From positions 7,540,717-7,575,722 of the forward strand of contig NZ_CP150484.1 of the NCBI RefSeq assembly GCF_037997115.1: 35,006 nucleotides of DNA, in the 5' to 3' direction. How positions within the stretch are numbered: the first letter of the stretch is position 1; each line of letters starts with the position of its first letter. The notes below the pieces were generated by a model that was not told the DNA's origin, did not search any database, and saw nothing but the letters and a program-made list of their open reading frames with translations. Both the position numbers and the translations under genes were made by a program. The stretch comes from Amycolatopsis coloradensis. Lineage in GTDB: Bacteria > Actinomycetota > Actinomycetes > Mycobacteriales > Pseudonocardiaceae. This document shows, piece by piece, positions 8,349 through 15,881 of the stretch.

Positions 8349-8642
8349 GACACTTCACCTCTGCGCCCACGACCGCCGTATGTCGGCGGTACCCCTCGCG
8401 GAAATCGAGTGTGACACAGCGCGAGACCGGTCAATCCAGCATTCACCCGAATGACCCGGAAACAGCTGGTTCTTTTGCGGAAGAACGCGAGTTCGTTAAT
8501 TTCCCGCCGCCCTTTCGGGCATTCCGTGTCGCGAGAAAGAATGCAGATACGAATCCGAGGACTCGATTCGATATCGGCTGTTCAGTGTCCGCAGTGGCAG
8601 CGAGTCAGGTAACACGCGGTGGACCGTGCCCGACTTCGCTCC
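8349..8642. other. Intergenic region upstream of the divergent patatin and lipoprotein genes
   Basis: No gene is supported in these 294 bases, and the AT content is locally higher than in the neighbours (for example around 8470-8600). The patatin ribosome-binding site lies at its left edge. CCGCCG...CGGCGG near 8370 could form a small hairpin. Promoters for both divergent genes are expected here, but I cannot place them with confidence. Confidence 0.4.
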
Positions 8643-8965
8643 ATGAAGCGCGTCGCGATGATCTTCACAGTGGTTCTGCTCGGGGGGTTCTCGGCGGCAT
8701 GCACGGAGAGCCCCACAGCCGCGACGGTGGCGACAAGCTCGCCGCCGTCATCGACGACAACCTCCATGGCGGCGACCCCGCCGACCAGCACAAGCACGAG
8801 TGCGTCGAGGGCGACAAGATGGTGATGCTTGCCCCCGGCGTCTATGCCGAACCTTCACCGGACGGAGTCCTCGGCAGTCTCGACGACTACAGCTCCTACT
8901 TAGGCAACTGCACAGCGATCAAGCGCTATTCCGAAACCCACCCTGGCGGGCACACCTGCTGGTGA
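8643..8965 (+). pseudogene. Small lipoprotein gene, apparently frameshifted
   Basis: From ATG 8643 the frame encodes MKRVAMIFTVVLLGGFSAAC, a clear lipoprotein signal with its lipobox Cys at residue 20. A Thr/Ser/Pro-rich linker follows and this frame stops at 8825. The overlapping -1 frame then reads through ECVEGDKMVMLAPGVYAEPS, LGSLDDYSSYLGNC and the end GGHTCW, stopping at 8965. That part looks like a folded domain with three cysteines but has no start or signal of its own. The simplest reading is one lipoprotein of about 107 residues disrupted by loss of one base near 8795-8825, by mutation or sequencing error. No slippery heptamer for programmed frameshifting is evident. Confidence 0.6.
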
Positions 8966-9003
8966 TCGCTGAGATCAGGCGGCGACCCCTGGTACATGAA
9001 GGC

Positions 9004-9663
9004 TCAGAAGAGGCGGAACTCGTCCGACTCGATGCCGCGCAACGCGTCGTAGTCCAGCGTGAGGCACCGGATCCCCCGGTCCTCGGCCAGCACTCGCGCC
9101 TGCGGCTTGATGATCTGCGCCGCGAAGACGCCCTGCACGGGCGCCAGCAGCGGGTCGCGGTTGAGCAGTTCGAGGTATCGCGTCAGCTGCTCGACACCGT
9201 CGATCTCGCCGCGCCGTTTGATCTCGACGGCGACACTGGCCCCGTCGGCGTCGCGGGCCATGATGTCGACCGGCCCGATCGCGGTCGGGAACTCCCGGCG
9301 CACCAGGGTGTAGCCCTCACCGAGGGTCTTGATGTGCTCGGCGAGCAGTTCCTGAAGGTGCGCCTCGACGCCGTCCTTCTGCAGTCCCGGTTCCGCGCCG
9401 AGTTCCTGGGGGTGGTCGTGGAAGATCTCGTCGATCGTGATGACGAGCTTCTCCCCCTGCTTGTTCTCGACGATCCACAGCTTGCCGTCCTCGATCAGCC
9501 AGCACGGCGGGCTCATCCAGTTCAGCGGCTTGTAGGCGCGGTCGTCCGAGTGCACGGACACCGAGCCGTCGGCCTTCACGAGCAGCAGCCGGGTGGCCAT
9601 CGGCAGATGGGCGGTCAGACGGCCGGCGTAGTCGACCTGGCAGCGAGCGATCACAAGGCGCAC
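9004..9663 (-). CDS. nucS: Mismatch-specific endonuclease NucS/EndoMS
   Basis: The 219-residue protein matches actinobacterial NucS from MRLVIARCQVDY to the end. NucS cuts both strands at mismatches and replaces MutS/MutL in this phylum. The N-terminal DNA-binding half (1-110) includes the typical YKPLNWMSPP segment. The C-terminal RecB-like nuclease domain has GPVDIM (Asp133), VEIKR (Glu147, Lys149) and QLTRYLELL. The C-terminus ends EFRLF, consistent with the sliding-clamp contact described for the family. I chose GTG 9663 over an upstream codon because the family begins MRLVIA and a TACCCT hexamer lies 6 nt before it (leaderless pattern). It is divergent from the NUDIX gene. Confidence 0.93.
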   Translation of the reverse strand: MRLVIARCQVDYAGRLTAHLPMATRLLLVKADGSVSVHSDDRAYKPLNWMSPPCWLIEDGKLWIVENKQGEKLVITIDEIFHDHPQELGAEPGLQKDGVEAHLQELLAEHIKTLGEGYTLVRREFPTAIGPVDIMARDADGASVAVEIKRRGEIDGVEQLTRYLELLNRDPLLAPVQGVFAAQIIKPQARVLAEDRGIRCLTLDYDALRGIESDEFRLF

Positions 9664-9669
9664 CCCGCG

Positions 9670-9675
9670 AGGGTA
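9670..9675 (-). promoter_or_regulatory. Candidate leaderless -10 of nucS
   Basis: TACCCT fits the TAnnnT -10 pattern and lies 6 nt before GTG 9663, so transcription would begin at or near the start codon. No Shine-Dalgarno sequence is present. Confidence 0.45.
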
Positions 9676-9690
9676 GGACAAGCACGGCGA

Positions 9691-9696
9691 TACTGT
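9691..9696 (+). promoter_or_regulatory. Candidate leaderless -10 of the NUDIX gene
   Basis: TACTGT lies 4 nt before ATG 9701 and there is no ribosome-binding site. The spacing is slightly shorter than in the other examples in this region. Confidence 0.35.
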
Positions 9697-9700
9697 GCGC

Positions 9701-10243
9701 ATGGACCCCGTTCAGCGTGTCAGCTCCCGCGAGGTGTACCGGAACAACTGGATGACCCTGCGCGAGGACGCCATCCGGCGGCTCGACGGTTCCGAGGGGA
9801 TCTACGCCGTCGTCGACAAACCCGCCTGTGCCGTGGTGATCCCGTTCGACGGTGCCCGGTTTCACCTGGTCGAACAGTTCCGCTACCCGGTCGGGATGCG
9901 ACGCTGGGAGTTCCCGATGGGCACCGCGCCCGAGCTGGCCGACGTCCCGCCGCTCGAACTCGCCGCCCGCGAACTGCGGGAGGAGACCGGGCTGATCGCG
10001 GGCTCGATGGCCGACCTCGGCCTGACCGACGTCGCGCCCGGGTTTTCGAGCCAGCGCGGGCACGTGTTCCTCGCCACCGATCTCACGCAGGGTGAAGCCC
10101 AGCGCGAGGTCGAGGAGCAGGACATGCGGACGGCATGGATCGAACGCGGGGAGTTCGAGAAGATGATCGCTTCGGGAGACATCACCGACGCACAGACGCT
10201 GGCCGCCTACACGCTTCTGCTCATGCGCGAACGCACGCTTTGA
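9701..10243 (+). CDS. NUDIX hydrolase, ADP-ribose pyrophosphatase-like
   Basis: The 180-residue cytosolic enzyme has the NUDIX core with AARELREETGL at about 88-98, giving the metal-binding REXXEE residues. An upstream Gly (MGTAPEL) is separated by a longer spacer than in the strict consensus. The overall form (WMTLRED, KPACAVVIPFDG, EQFRYPVGMRRWEFPMG) resembles ADP-ribose pyrophosphatases, which hydrolyse nucleoside diphosphate sugars; the exact substrate is not determined. ATG 9701 is preferred over GTG 9695. A TACTGT hexamer just upstream suggests a leaderless transcript. The stop is 6 nt from the convergent crotonase stop. Confidence 0.9.
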   Translation: MDPVQRVSSREVYRNNWMTLREDAIRRLDGSEGIYAVVDKPACAVVIPFDGARFHLVEQFRYPVGMRRWEFPMGTAPELADVPPLELAARELREETGLIAGSMADLGLTDVAPGFSSQRGHVFLATDLTQGEAQREVEEQDMRTAWIERGEFEKMIASGDITDAQTLAAYTLLLMRERTL

Positions 10244-10249
10244 ACCCGC

Positions 10250-11023
10250 TCAGTCGGGCCACACCGGGGAACGCTTCTCCAGGAAGGCCGCCATCCCCTC
10301 ACGTGCGCCGGGCAGCTGCGAAGCCGAAGCCATCACCTCCAGCGCCAGCGCGTAGGCGTCGGCCTCGGGCCGGTCCAGCTGTGCGTAGAGGGTCTGCTTG
10401 CCCATCGCCTTGCCGGCCCGGCTCCCTCGCGTCGCACGACCGAGCAGCGAAGCGACGGCTTCGTCCAGCGAGTCGTCCGGCACGACGCGGTTCACCAGGC
10501 CCCAGTCCAGTGCGGTCGCGGCGTCGACGACGTCGCCGGTGAGCGCCAGCTCCATCAGGCGTTTCCGCCCGATCGCGCGCGCCACCGGTACCGCGGGCGT
10601 GTGGCAGAACCAGCCGCCCTTGCCACCGGGAAGGGCGAAACCGGCGGACTCCGCGGCGACGGCGAGGTCGCACGAGGCCACCAGCTGGCAGCCCGCCGCG
10701 GTCGCGAGCCCGTGCACCCGCGCGACGACGACCTGCGGGACGGACTGCATCGTGCCCATCAGCTCCGTGCACAGCCGCAGCAGCTCGCGCACGCCCATCA
10801 GGTCGCGCGCGGCGACGTCGCCGAAGTCGTGTCCCGCCGAGAACACCGGCCCGGCGCCCGCCAGGACGATCCCGGTGGCGTCGGTGTCCCCGGCCTCGCG
10901 GAACGCCGCGAGCAGCTCGGCGAGGTGGTCCGCCGACAGCGAGTTCCGCCGCGCGGCGCGGTTCATGGTGATCGTGACGGTGTCGCCGTCCCGCTTCACG
11001 AGGATGTGCTCGTACTCGGCCAT
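10250..11023 (-). CDS. Enoyl-CoA hydratase/isomerase family (crotonase) protein
   Basis: The 257-residue crotonase has the oxyanion-hole segment SAGHDF (about 62-67) and the second backbone-NH loop HGLATAAGCQL (about 103-113). Crotonases act on acyl-CoA esters, as in beta-oxidation. At the position after AGCQL where hydratases often carry a catalytic Glu the sequence reads VASCDLAVA, so a classic hydratase reaction is not assured and an isomerase or other activity is possible. The start overlaps the last 28 nt of the regulator gene on the same strand. TACCGT 6 nt upstream could drive it separately. Confidence 0.88.
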   Translation of the reverse strand: MAEYEHILVKRDGDTVTITMNRAARRNSLSADHLAELLAAFREAGDTDATGIVLAGAGPVFSAGHDFGDVAARDLMGVRELLRLCTELMGTMQSVPQVVVARVHGLATAAGCQLVASCDLAVAAESAGFALPGGKGGWFCHTPAVPVARAIGRKRLMELALTGDVVDAATALDWGLVNRVVPDDSLDEAVASLLGRATRGSRAGKAMGKQTLYAQLDRPEADAYALALEVMASASQLPGAREGMAAFLEKRSPVWPD

Positions 11024-11982
11024 GCTTCGACGGTAACCGACCGGAACGTCCGGCGATACGAATCGGGCCCGACACCGACGTCGGCACGGAGCCTTCGCCG
11101 CAGGTTGGCGGCGGTGCCGAGGCCGGAACGCTGCGCGACCCGCTCGACCGGGAGCTCGGTGGTCTCCAGCAGCCGCCGCGCGAGCCGCACCCGCTGCGCG
11201 CGCAGCCACCGGCCCGGTGTCACGCCGGTGGCCGCCGCGAACTCGCGGTGGAAGGTCCGCTCGCTCAGCCCGGCGTGACCGACGAGGTCGTCGACGCCGA
11301 TGTCGTCGGCGATCCGCTCCAGCGCCCAGTCCATTGTGGACGACACGCTCGGCCTCGACGGCTTGGGCGGCAACGGGTTGTCGACGAACTGCCGCTGGCC
11401 GCCTTCCCTCGCGGGCGGCATCACCAGCCGCCGGGCGAGAGCGGCGGCGACCTCGGCGCCGTGCTCGCGGCGCACCAGATGCAGGCAGAGATCCAGCCCG
11501 CCGACCACCCCGGCGGAGGTCAGGACGTCGCCCTCGTCGGTGAACAGGACGTCCCGCTGGACGACGGCGTCGCGAGCGGCGGCTTCGAGGTCGTCCAGCA
11601 GCCGCCAGTGCGTGGTGACGGACCGGCCGTCGAGCAACCCGGCCGCGGCGAGCGTGAAGGCCCCGGAGCACAGCGACGCCACGGTGATCCCCGCCCGGTG
11701 CGCCTTGCGCAGCGAGGCGACGGCGGCCGCGGGCACCCCGGCGTGCGGATCCACCCGGCCGGGCACGAGGACGAGATCACAGCCCGCCAGCCCGCTCAGC
11801 CCATGGGTGGCCTCGATCCGGCCGAACGGATGGACGGCGATCGAGCCGCGGCCGGACGCGCAGAGCCGGACCTCGAAGGGACCGATACCGCTGTCGGTCC
11901 GGTCCACGCCCCAGACCTCGCCGATCACACCCAGATCGAAGGACCGGCTGCCCGGCAGGAGGAGCACACCCACGGTTCGCAT
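10996..11982 (-). CDS. GlxA-family transcriptional regulator (DJ-1/PfpI domain plus AraC-type HTH)
   Basis: The 328-residue regulator has an N-terminal DJ-1/PfpI-like domain (1-190), with Cys105 in ASLCSGAFTLAAAG at the family's nucleophile-elbow position, and a C-terminal AraC double HTH (about 220-320: LSERTFHREFAAATGVTPGRW and the RVAQRSGLGT helix). GlxA-type proteins usually control neighbouring catabolic genes; the isochorismatase-like gene diverges 71 nt away and is the likely target. I chose ATG 11982 (MRTVGVLLLP), which has TACTTT 6 nt upstream, over ATG 12000. The effector is unknown. Confidence 0.9.
   Translation of the reverse strand: MRTVGVLLLPGSRSFDLGVIGEVWGVDRTDSGIGPFEVRLCASGRGSIAVHPFGRIEATHGLSGLAGCDLVLVPGRVDPHAGVPAAAVASLRKAHRAGITVASLCSGAFTLAAAGLLDGRSVTTHWRLLDDLEAAARDAVVQRDVLFTDEGDVLTSAGVVGGLDLCLHLVRREHGAEVAAALARRLVMPPAREGGQRQFVDNPLPPKPSRPSVSSTMDWALERIADDIGVDDLVGHAGLSERTFHREFAAATGVTPGRWLRAQRVRLARRLLETTELPVERVAQRSGLGTAANLRRRLRADVGVGPDSYRRTFRSVTVEAWPSTSTSS
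11030..11035 (-). promoter_or_regulatory. Candidate leaderless -10 of the crotonase gene
   Basis: TACCGT lies 6 nt before ATG 11023, inside the 3' end of the regulator coding region. No Shine-Dalgarno sequence is present. Confidence 0.45.
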
Positions 11983-11988
11983 GGCAGG

Positions 11989-11994
11989 AAAGTA
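11989..11994 (-). promoter_or_regulatory. Candidate leaderless -10 of the GlxA-type regulator
   Basis: TACTTT lies 6 nt before ATG 11982, a good TAnnnT match at leaderless spacing. It supports this start over ATG 12000. Confidence 0.5.
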
Positions 11995-12053
11995 CCGCAT
12001 CGCGCTTCTTCTGCCACTCCCCGGCGACGGCGGAACGCGTGAAACTCGAAGCC

Positions 12054-12614
12054 ATGACTACTGAGAACAAGGCCTTGATCGTGATCGACGTCCAGCGCGG
12101 CTTCGACAAGCCCGTCTGGGGCCCGCGCAACAACCCCGGCGCGGAGGCCAACATCAAGGCGCTCGTCGACGCCTACCAGGAGCGCGGGCTGCCGATCGTG
12201 CTGGTGCACCACGACTCCGTGAAACCCGGCTCGTCGCTGCGGCCGGGGCAGGAGGGCAACCACTTCAAGCCCGAACTCGACGGCGTGCGCGCGGACCTGG
12301 TGTTCGGCAAGAAGGTCAACTCGGCCTTCCACGGCGACGTCGATCTCGACGGCTGGCTGAAGACTCGCGGCATCACGTCGTTCGTGCTCGCCGGGATCCA
12401 GACGAACTTCTGCTGCGAGACCACCGCGCGCGTCGGCGGGAACCTCGGCTACGACGTGACTTTCGCGCTCGACGCCACCTTCACCTTCGACCTCGCCGGG
12501 CCGGACGGCAGCGTCCTGACCGCGGACGAGCTCTCCAAGGCGACCGCGACGAACCTGCACGGGGGCGGGTTCGCCACGGTCACCTCGACGAAGGAGATCC
12601 TCGGGAGGCTTTGA
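12054..12614 (+). CDS. Isochorismatase-family cysteine hydrolase
   Basis: The 186-residue enzyme has the family's triad: Asp12 in IVIDVQ, a Lys at 86/87 in FGKKVNSAF, and Cys120 in AGIQTNFCC. Members hydrolyse vinyl ethers (isochorismate) or amides (nicotinamide, carbamoyl groups). The neighbouring GlxA-type regulator and the lack of siderophore genes fit an amidase-like catabolic role better than isochorismate cleavage, but this is inference. The start is ATG 12054; GTG 12039 in the same frame is possible. The stop is followed by a perfect long palindrome. Confidence 0.88.
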   Translation: MTTENKALIVIDVQRGFDKPVWGPRNNPGAEANIKALVDAYQERGLPIVLVHHDSVKPGSSLRPGQEGNHFKPELDGVRADLVFGKKVNSAFHGDVDLDGWLKTRGITSFVLAGIQTNFCCETTARVGGNLGYDVTFALDATFTFDLAGPDGSVLTADELSKATATNLHGGGFATVTSTKEILGRL

Positions 12615-12641
12615 GACCGGCGGACCGGGATGGGGCGGGGT

Positions 12642-12689
12642 GGTCGTGAGTGGTAAGTGTCGTTCTAACGACACTTACCACTCACGACC
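12642..12689. terminator. Perfect 23-bp palindrome between convergent genes
   Basis: Bases 12642-12664 pair with 12667-12689 without mismatch around a 2-nt spacer. The element sits between the isochorismatase-like stop (12614, plus) and the ehuA stop (12734, minus), as a bidirectional terminator would. It begins with GGTCGTGAGTG, a string that recurs at 18683. Confidence 0.75.
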
Positions 12690-12733
12690 CCCTGTACCGA
12701 GGCCCTCCCGCAGCTGCCCCTCCCGGCCGCCCC

Positions 12734-13522
12734 TCACGCCCGGTCGATGACCGCCTTGAGGAACCGCCGCGTCCGGTCGTGCTCCGGGTCGTTGAACAGC
12801 TTGTCGGGCGTGGCGTCCTCCAGCACCTGCCCCTGGTCGAACATCATCACCCGATCCGAGACGTCCCGCGCGAACTGCATTTCGTGCGTGACACAGAGGA
12901 TCGTGATGTCGGTGGACGTCGCGATCTCGCGTAGCACGCGCAGGACGTCGGCGACCAGTTCCGGGTCGAGCGCCGACGTCACCTCGTCCAGCAGCAGCAC
13001 GTCCGGCCGCATCGCGAGCGCGCGGGCGATCGCGACGCGCTGCTGCTGGCCACCGGAAAGCCGGGTGGGGTGCGCGTCCTTCTTGTCCGTGAGCCCCACC
13101 ATTTCCAGCAGTTCGGCGGCCCGCGCCTCGGCCTCGTCCCTGGCGACGCCGAGCGAATGGATCGGCGCCTCGGTGATGTTGCGCAGCACGTTCATGTTGG
13201 GGAACAGGTTGAACTGCTGGAACACCATGCCGATCCGCTTGCGCGCCTCCCGCAGGTACTTCTCGTCCGCGGGTACCAGTTTCTCGCCGCGCTTCATATG
13301 GCTCAGATAGTCGCCGCAGACCTCGATGGTGCCACCGTCGACCTTCTCCAGTGTCATCAGCAGCCGCAGGATCGTCGTCTTCCCGGACCCGCTCGGCCCG
13401 ATCAGCGAGACGAACTCCCCCGGCGCGACGGTGAAATCGAGGTCGCGCAGCACGACGTGGTCTCCATAGGACTTGACCACCTGCGAGAACCTGATCATCG
13501 GGGAATCAACTGTGGGCGGCAC
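12734..13522 (-). CDS. ehuA: Ectoine/hydroxyectoine ABC transporter ATP-binding protein
   Basis: This 262-residue polar-amino-acid-type ABC ATPase has Walker A GPSGSGKTT (42-50), Q-loop VFQQFNLFPNM, signature LSGGQQQR (155-162) and Walker B LLLDEVTSALD with Glu180. It energises import by the EhuC/EhuD permeases. GTG 13522 is preferred because GGAG lies 4 nt upstream, giving a 17-nt overlap with ehuD; ATG 13498 (MIRFSQVVKSYG) is the alternative. The ectoine assignment rests on EhuB and gene order B-C-D-A; a related compatible solute or amino acid is possible. Confidence 0.88.
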   Translation of the reverse strand: MPPTVDSPMIRFSQVVKSYGDHVVLRDLDFTVAPGEFVSLIGPSGSGKTTILRLLMTLEKVDGGTIEVCGDYLSHMKRGEKLVPADEKYLREARKRIGMVFQQFNLFPNMNVLRNITEAPIHSLGVARDEAEARAAELLEMVGLTDKKDAHPTRLSGGQQQRVAIARALAMRPDVLLLDEVTSALDPELVADVLRVLREIATSTDITILCVTHEMQFARDVSDRVMMFDQGQVLEDATPDKLFNDPEHDRTRRFLKAVIDRA

Positions 13523-14162
13523 GTCGCTCCAACCTTCTCACCAGAATCGAAGCCGGCAGGCTCACCAGCAGGAACAGCACCCCGGCCAGGGTGTACGGCT
13601 CGACGACGCGGAACGTGTCGGCGCCGACCTCCTTCGCCCTCGCCAGGACGTCGACGACGCCGATCGCCAGCAGCAACGGCGTTTCCTTGAACATCGAGAT
13701 CGTGTAGTTGCCGAGCGCGGGCAGCACCCGCGGCACCGCCTGCGGCAGGACGACCGCGGTCCACACCCGCGACCTCGGGAGGTTCAGCGCGGTCGCGGCC
13801 TCCCACTGTCCTTTCGGGACAGCCTCGATCCCGGCACGGTAGACCTCGGCCGCGTACGTCGCGTAATGCACGCCGAGCGCGATGACGCCGGTGGCGAACG
13901 GGGACAAGGTCATGCCACCCACCGGCTGGATCACGTAGTAGAGCACGAACACCTGGATCAGCAAGGGCGTGCTGCGGACGAACTCGATGAACAGCAGAAC
14001 CGCCTGGGACAACACGGGAATCCCCGTCCGGCGGATCAGCGCGAACACCAGGCCGAGCGCGTACGCGACCACCGAGGCCAGCAAGGTGATCTCGACGGTG
14101 ACGAGAAGCCCTTCCAGCAGAAGGGGAACCGATTTCGCGGCGGATTCCCAGCTCCAATCCAT
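13506..14162 (-). CDS. ehuD: Ectoine/hydroxyectoine ABC transporter permease EhuD
   Basis: The 218-residue inner-membrane protein belongs to the HisM/GlnP permease family, with about five helices. The ATPase-coupling EAA loop reads EAATALNLPRSRVWTAVVLP at about 120-139, and the FVRSTPLLIQ segment is typical. The ATG at 14162 overlaps the ehuC stop as TGATG, with GGGAGG 6 nt upstream. It forms a heterodimeric channel with EhuC. Confidence 0.87.
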   Translation of the reverse strand: MDWSWESAAKSVPLLLEGLLVTVEITLLASVVAYALGLVFALIRRTGIPVLSQAVLLFIEFVRSTPLLIQVFVLYYVIQPVGGMTLSPFATGVIALGVHYATYAAEVYRAGIEAVPKGQWEAATALNLPRSRVWTAVVLPQAVPRVLPALGNYTISMFKETPLLLAIGVVDVLARAKEVGADTFRVVEPYTLAGVLFLLVSLPASILVRRLERRAAHS

Positions 14163-14857
14163 CACACACCTCCCGCGGTGGCCGTCATCTTGGCCGGGGC
14201 CCGGCCGAGACGCCGCGCGGCGATCCGTTCCAGCAGCCGCATCCCGCTGGTGATCAGCAACGCGAGCAGGAGGTAGAGCACGAGTTCGGTGCCGTAGATC
14301 CAGCCGAGCTCGGCGCCGAACACCGGCCGCAAAAGTTCACCTTGCCGCGCCATCTCCGGGACGGCGATGAACGACAGCAGCGCGGTGCTCTTCAGCAACT
14401 GGATGAAGAGATTGTTGAACGGTGGCAGCATTTCCGCGAACGCCTGTGGCAGGATCACCCGCCGCATCCGCTGGGCCGGGCTCAGGTTGAGCGCGACGGC
14501 GCCCTCGAACTGCGCGCGCGGGACCGAATTCACCGCGCCGCGGACGATCTCCGCGCCGTAGGCCCCGTGGTTGAGCCCCAGCACCAGGATCCCGGCGAAC
14601 ATCGGCACCAGCTGGAAGCCGACCAGCACCGGGAGCACGAAGTACAGCCAGAACAGCTGGACGACTTCCGAGGTGCCGCGGAAGATCTCGACGTACACAC
14701 GGGAAATCCCCCGCACCGTCCGGGACGGCGATCCCAGCGCGAGCCCGGCGGCCAGCGAGAGCACCACGGTGAGCGCGATCCCGCCGACGGCGGCGACAAC
14801 GGTCGCGGTCAGTCCACTGAGGACGGACGTGATGATATGCGATACCGACGAGGACAT
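14162..14857 (-). CDS. ehuC: Ectoine/hydroxyectoine ABC transporter permease EhuC
   Basis: The 231-residue HisM/GlnP-family permease has about five helices. It carries the family segment IFRGTSEVVQLFW and the coupling loop FEGAVALNLSPAQRMRRVIL. It pairs with EhuD. The ATG start is 13 nt after the ehuB stop, and the gene overlaps ehuD by 1 nt, so the four genes form one operon. Confidence 0.87.
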   Translation of the reverse strand: MSSSVSHIITSVLSGLTATVVAAVGGIALTVVLSLAAGLALGSPSRTVRGISRVYVEIFRGTSEVVQLFWLYFVLPVLVGFQLVPMFAGILVLGLNHGAYGAEIVRGAVNSVPRAQFEGAVALNLSPAQRMRRVILPQAFAEMLPPFNNLFIQLLKSTALLSFIAVPEMARQGELLRPVFGAELGWIYGTELVLYLLLALLITSGMRLLERIAARRLGRAPAKMTATAGGV

Positions 14858-14870
14858 GTGGTTCGCCCCG

Positions 14871-15764
14871 TCACACCGCGCAGAGTTTCTCGGTGGTGAC
14901 GTCGGCCTTCGGCAGGTTGTCCGCCGAGAAGCCGAACGGCGTCACGATCTTGGTCCATTCGCCGCTGTCGTGCAGCTTCTTGAGTTCGGCGTTGAACGCC
15001 TCACGCAACGGGTTGTCGTCCTTGCGGAAGACGAAGGCACCCGCGGACACGACCGGCTTGCCGTCCTTGACCGGTGCGAAGCCGGGCGTGACCTCGGCCG
15101 CCGCGCCGGGGCTCTTCGCCAGGACGTCCTTGAGGGAAATGTCGGTGAGCGCGGCGCAGTAGACGCGGCCGTCGGTGACCGCGCGGAGCATGTTGTCCTG
15201 CGAATCGAGGGTGACGATCTGGTCCTCGACGACGCCGGAGTCGGTGGCGTACCCCTTTTCCACGGCCGCCGAGAGCACGGCGACCTTGACCTTCTTGGCC
15301 GCGATGTCCTCGAACTTCAGCACCTGCTGCGGATTTCCCTTGGGTACCAGCAAAGCGGTCAGCGCCGAGTAGTCGGGGATCGAGAAGGCCGCCGCGTCGC
15401 ACCGTTCCTTCTTGATGTTCATCCCGGCCGCGACGACGTCGTACTTCCTGGCGTTGAGCGCGGGGATCAGCTGGTCGAAGGAGACCGCTTCGGCTTCCAC
15501 GTTGTCGATGCCCATGGCCTTGAAGACGGCGCGGGCGACCTCGGGCGCCTCGCCGGTGACCTTGCCGCTCTGGTCCGTGAAGCCGTACGGCGCTTCGTTC
15601 GCGATCCCGATCTTGATCTTCTTCGCGTCCTTGGCCGCCTGCAGCGCGTCCCCGGAGGACGTAGACGTGCACGCGGACAGCAGCACCGGACCACCGATCG
15701 TCACCGCACCCAGAACCGCTGACCGCCGGAAGAACTCCCGCCTCGACCATTCGCCGTGCACCAT
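14871..15764 (-). CDS. ehuB: Ectoine/hydroxyectoine-binding lipoprotein EhuB
   Basis: The 297-residue solute-binding protein has a twin-arginine signal (SRREFF at 7-12) and a lipobox ending at Cys32 (LLSAC), so it is probably exported folded and then lipid-anchored. The mature part is a family-3 binding fold with IGIANEAPYGFTD, FDQLIPALNARKYDVVAAGM and ERCDAAAFS, which I associate with EhuB. It captures substrate for EhuCD and EhuA. The ATG follows AGAGGTG. A perfect 10-bp inverted repeat lies just upstream and probably regulates the operon. Ligand specificity is inferred. Confidence 0.87.
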   Translation of the reverse strand: MVHGEWSRREFFRRSAVLGAVTIGGPVLLSACTSTSSGDALQAAKDAKKIKIGIANEAPYGFTDQSGKVTGEAPEVARAVFKAMGIDNVEAEAVSFDQLIPALNARKYDVVAAGMNIKKERCDAAAFSIPDYSALTALLVPKGNPQQVLKFEDIAAKKVKVAVLSAAVEKGYATDSGVVEDQIVTLDSQDNMLRAVTDGRVYCAALTDISLKDVLAKSPGAAAEVTPGFAPVKDGKPVVSAGAFVFRKDDNPLREAFNAELKKLHDSGEWTKIVTPFGFSADNLPKADVTTEKLCAV

Positions 15765-15776
15765 CGCGGCACCTCT

Positions 15777-15801
15777 TTTCGATTAATCGGTTTAATCGAA
15801 A
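15777..15801. promoter_or_regulatory. Candidate operator upstream of ehuB
   Basis: A perfect inverted repeat, TTTCGATTAA-TCGGT-TTAATCGAAA, sits 12 nt upstream of the ehuB start, overlapping the probable transcription start and leader. Ten-base arms with a 5-nt spacer, AT-rich in this GC-rich context, fit a dimeric repressor site. The regulator is not encoded in this segment. Confidence 0.6.
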
Positions 15802-15832
15802 CGTAGGTGGGTACCCAGGCGTGAGCAGTGTG

Positions 15833-15854
15833 AGCGGGTGACGAACCACCCGCT
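15833..15854 (-). terminator. Hairpin after the mutase gene
   Basis: AGCGGGTG (15833-15840) pairs perfectly with CACCCGCT (15847-15854) around a 6-nt loop. It lies 28 bases beyond the mutase stop, separating that gene from the ehu operon on the same strand. Confidence 0.5.
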
Positions 15855-15881
15855 GTTACGGTACCGAGATTTACGGTGACT

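Noticed and set aside
15856..15877. Two TTACGGT direct repeats 15 nt apart
   Set aside because: Seven-base repeats are too short to support a regulatory claim; likely chance next to the mutase stop.
15765..15881. Cobalamin riboswitch near the mutase gene
   Set aside because: No B12-box sequence was found upstream of the mutase or the adenosyltransferase; only a simple hairpin and an inverted repeat are present.
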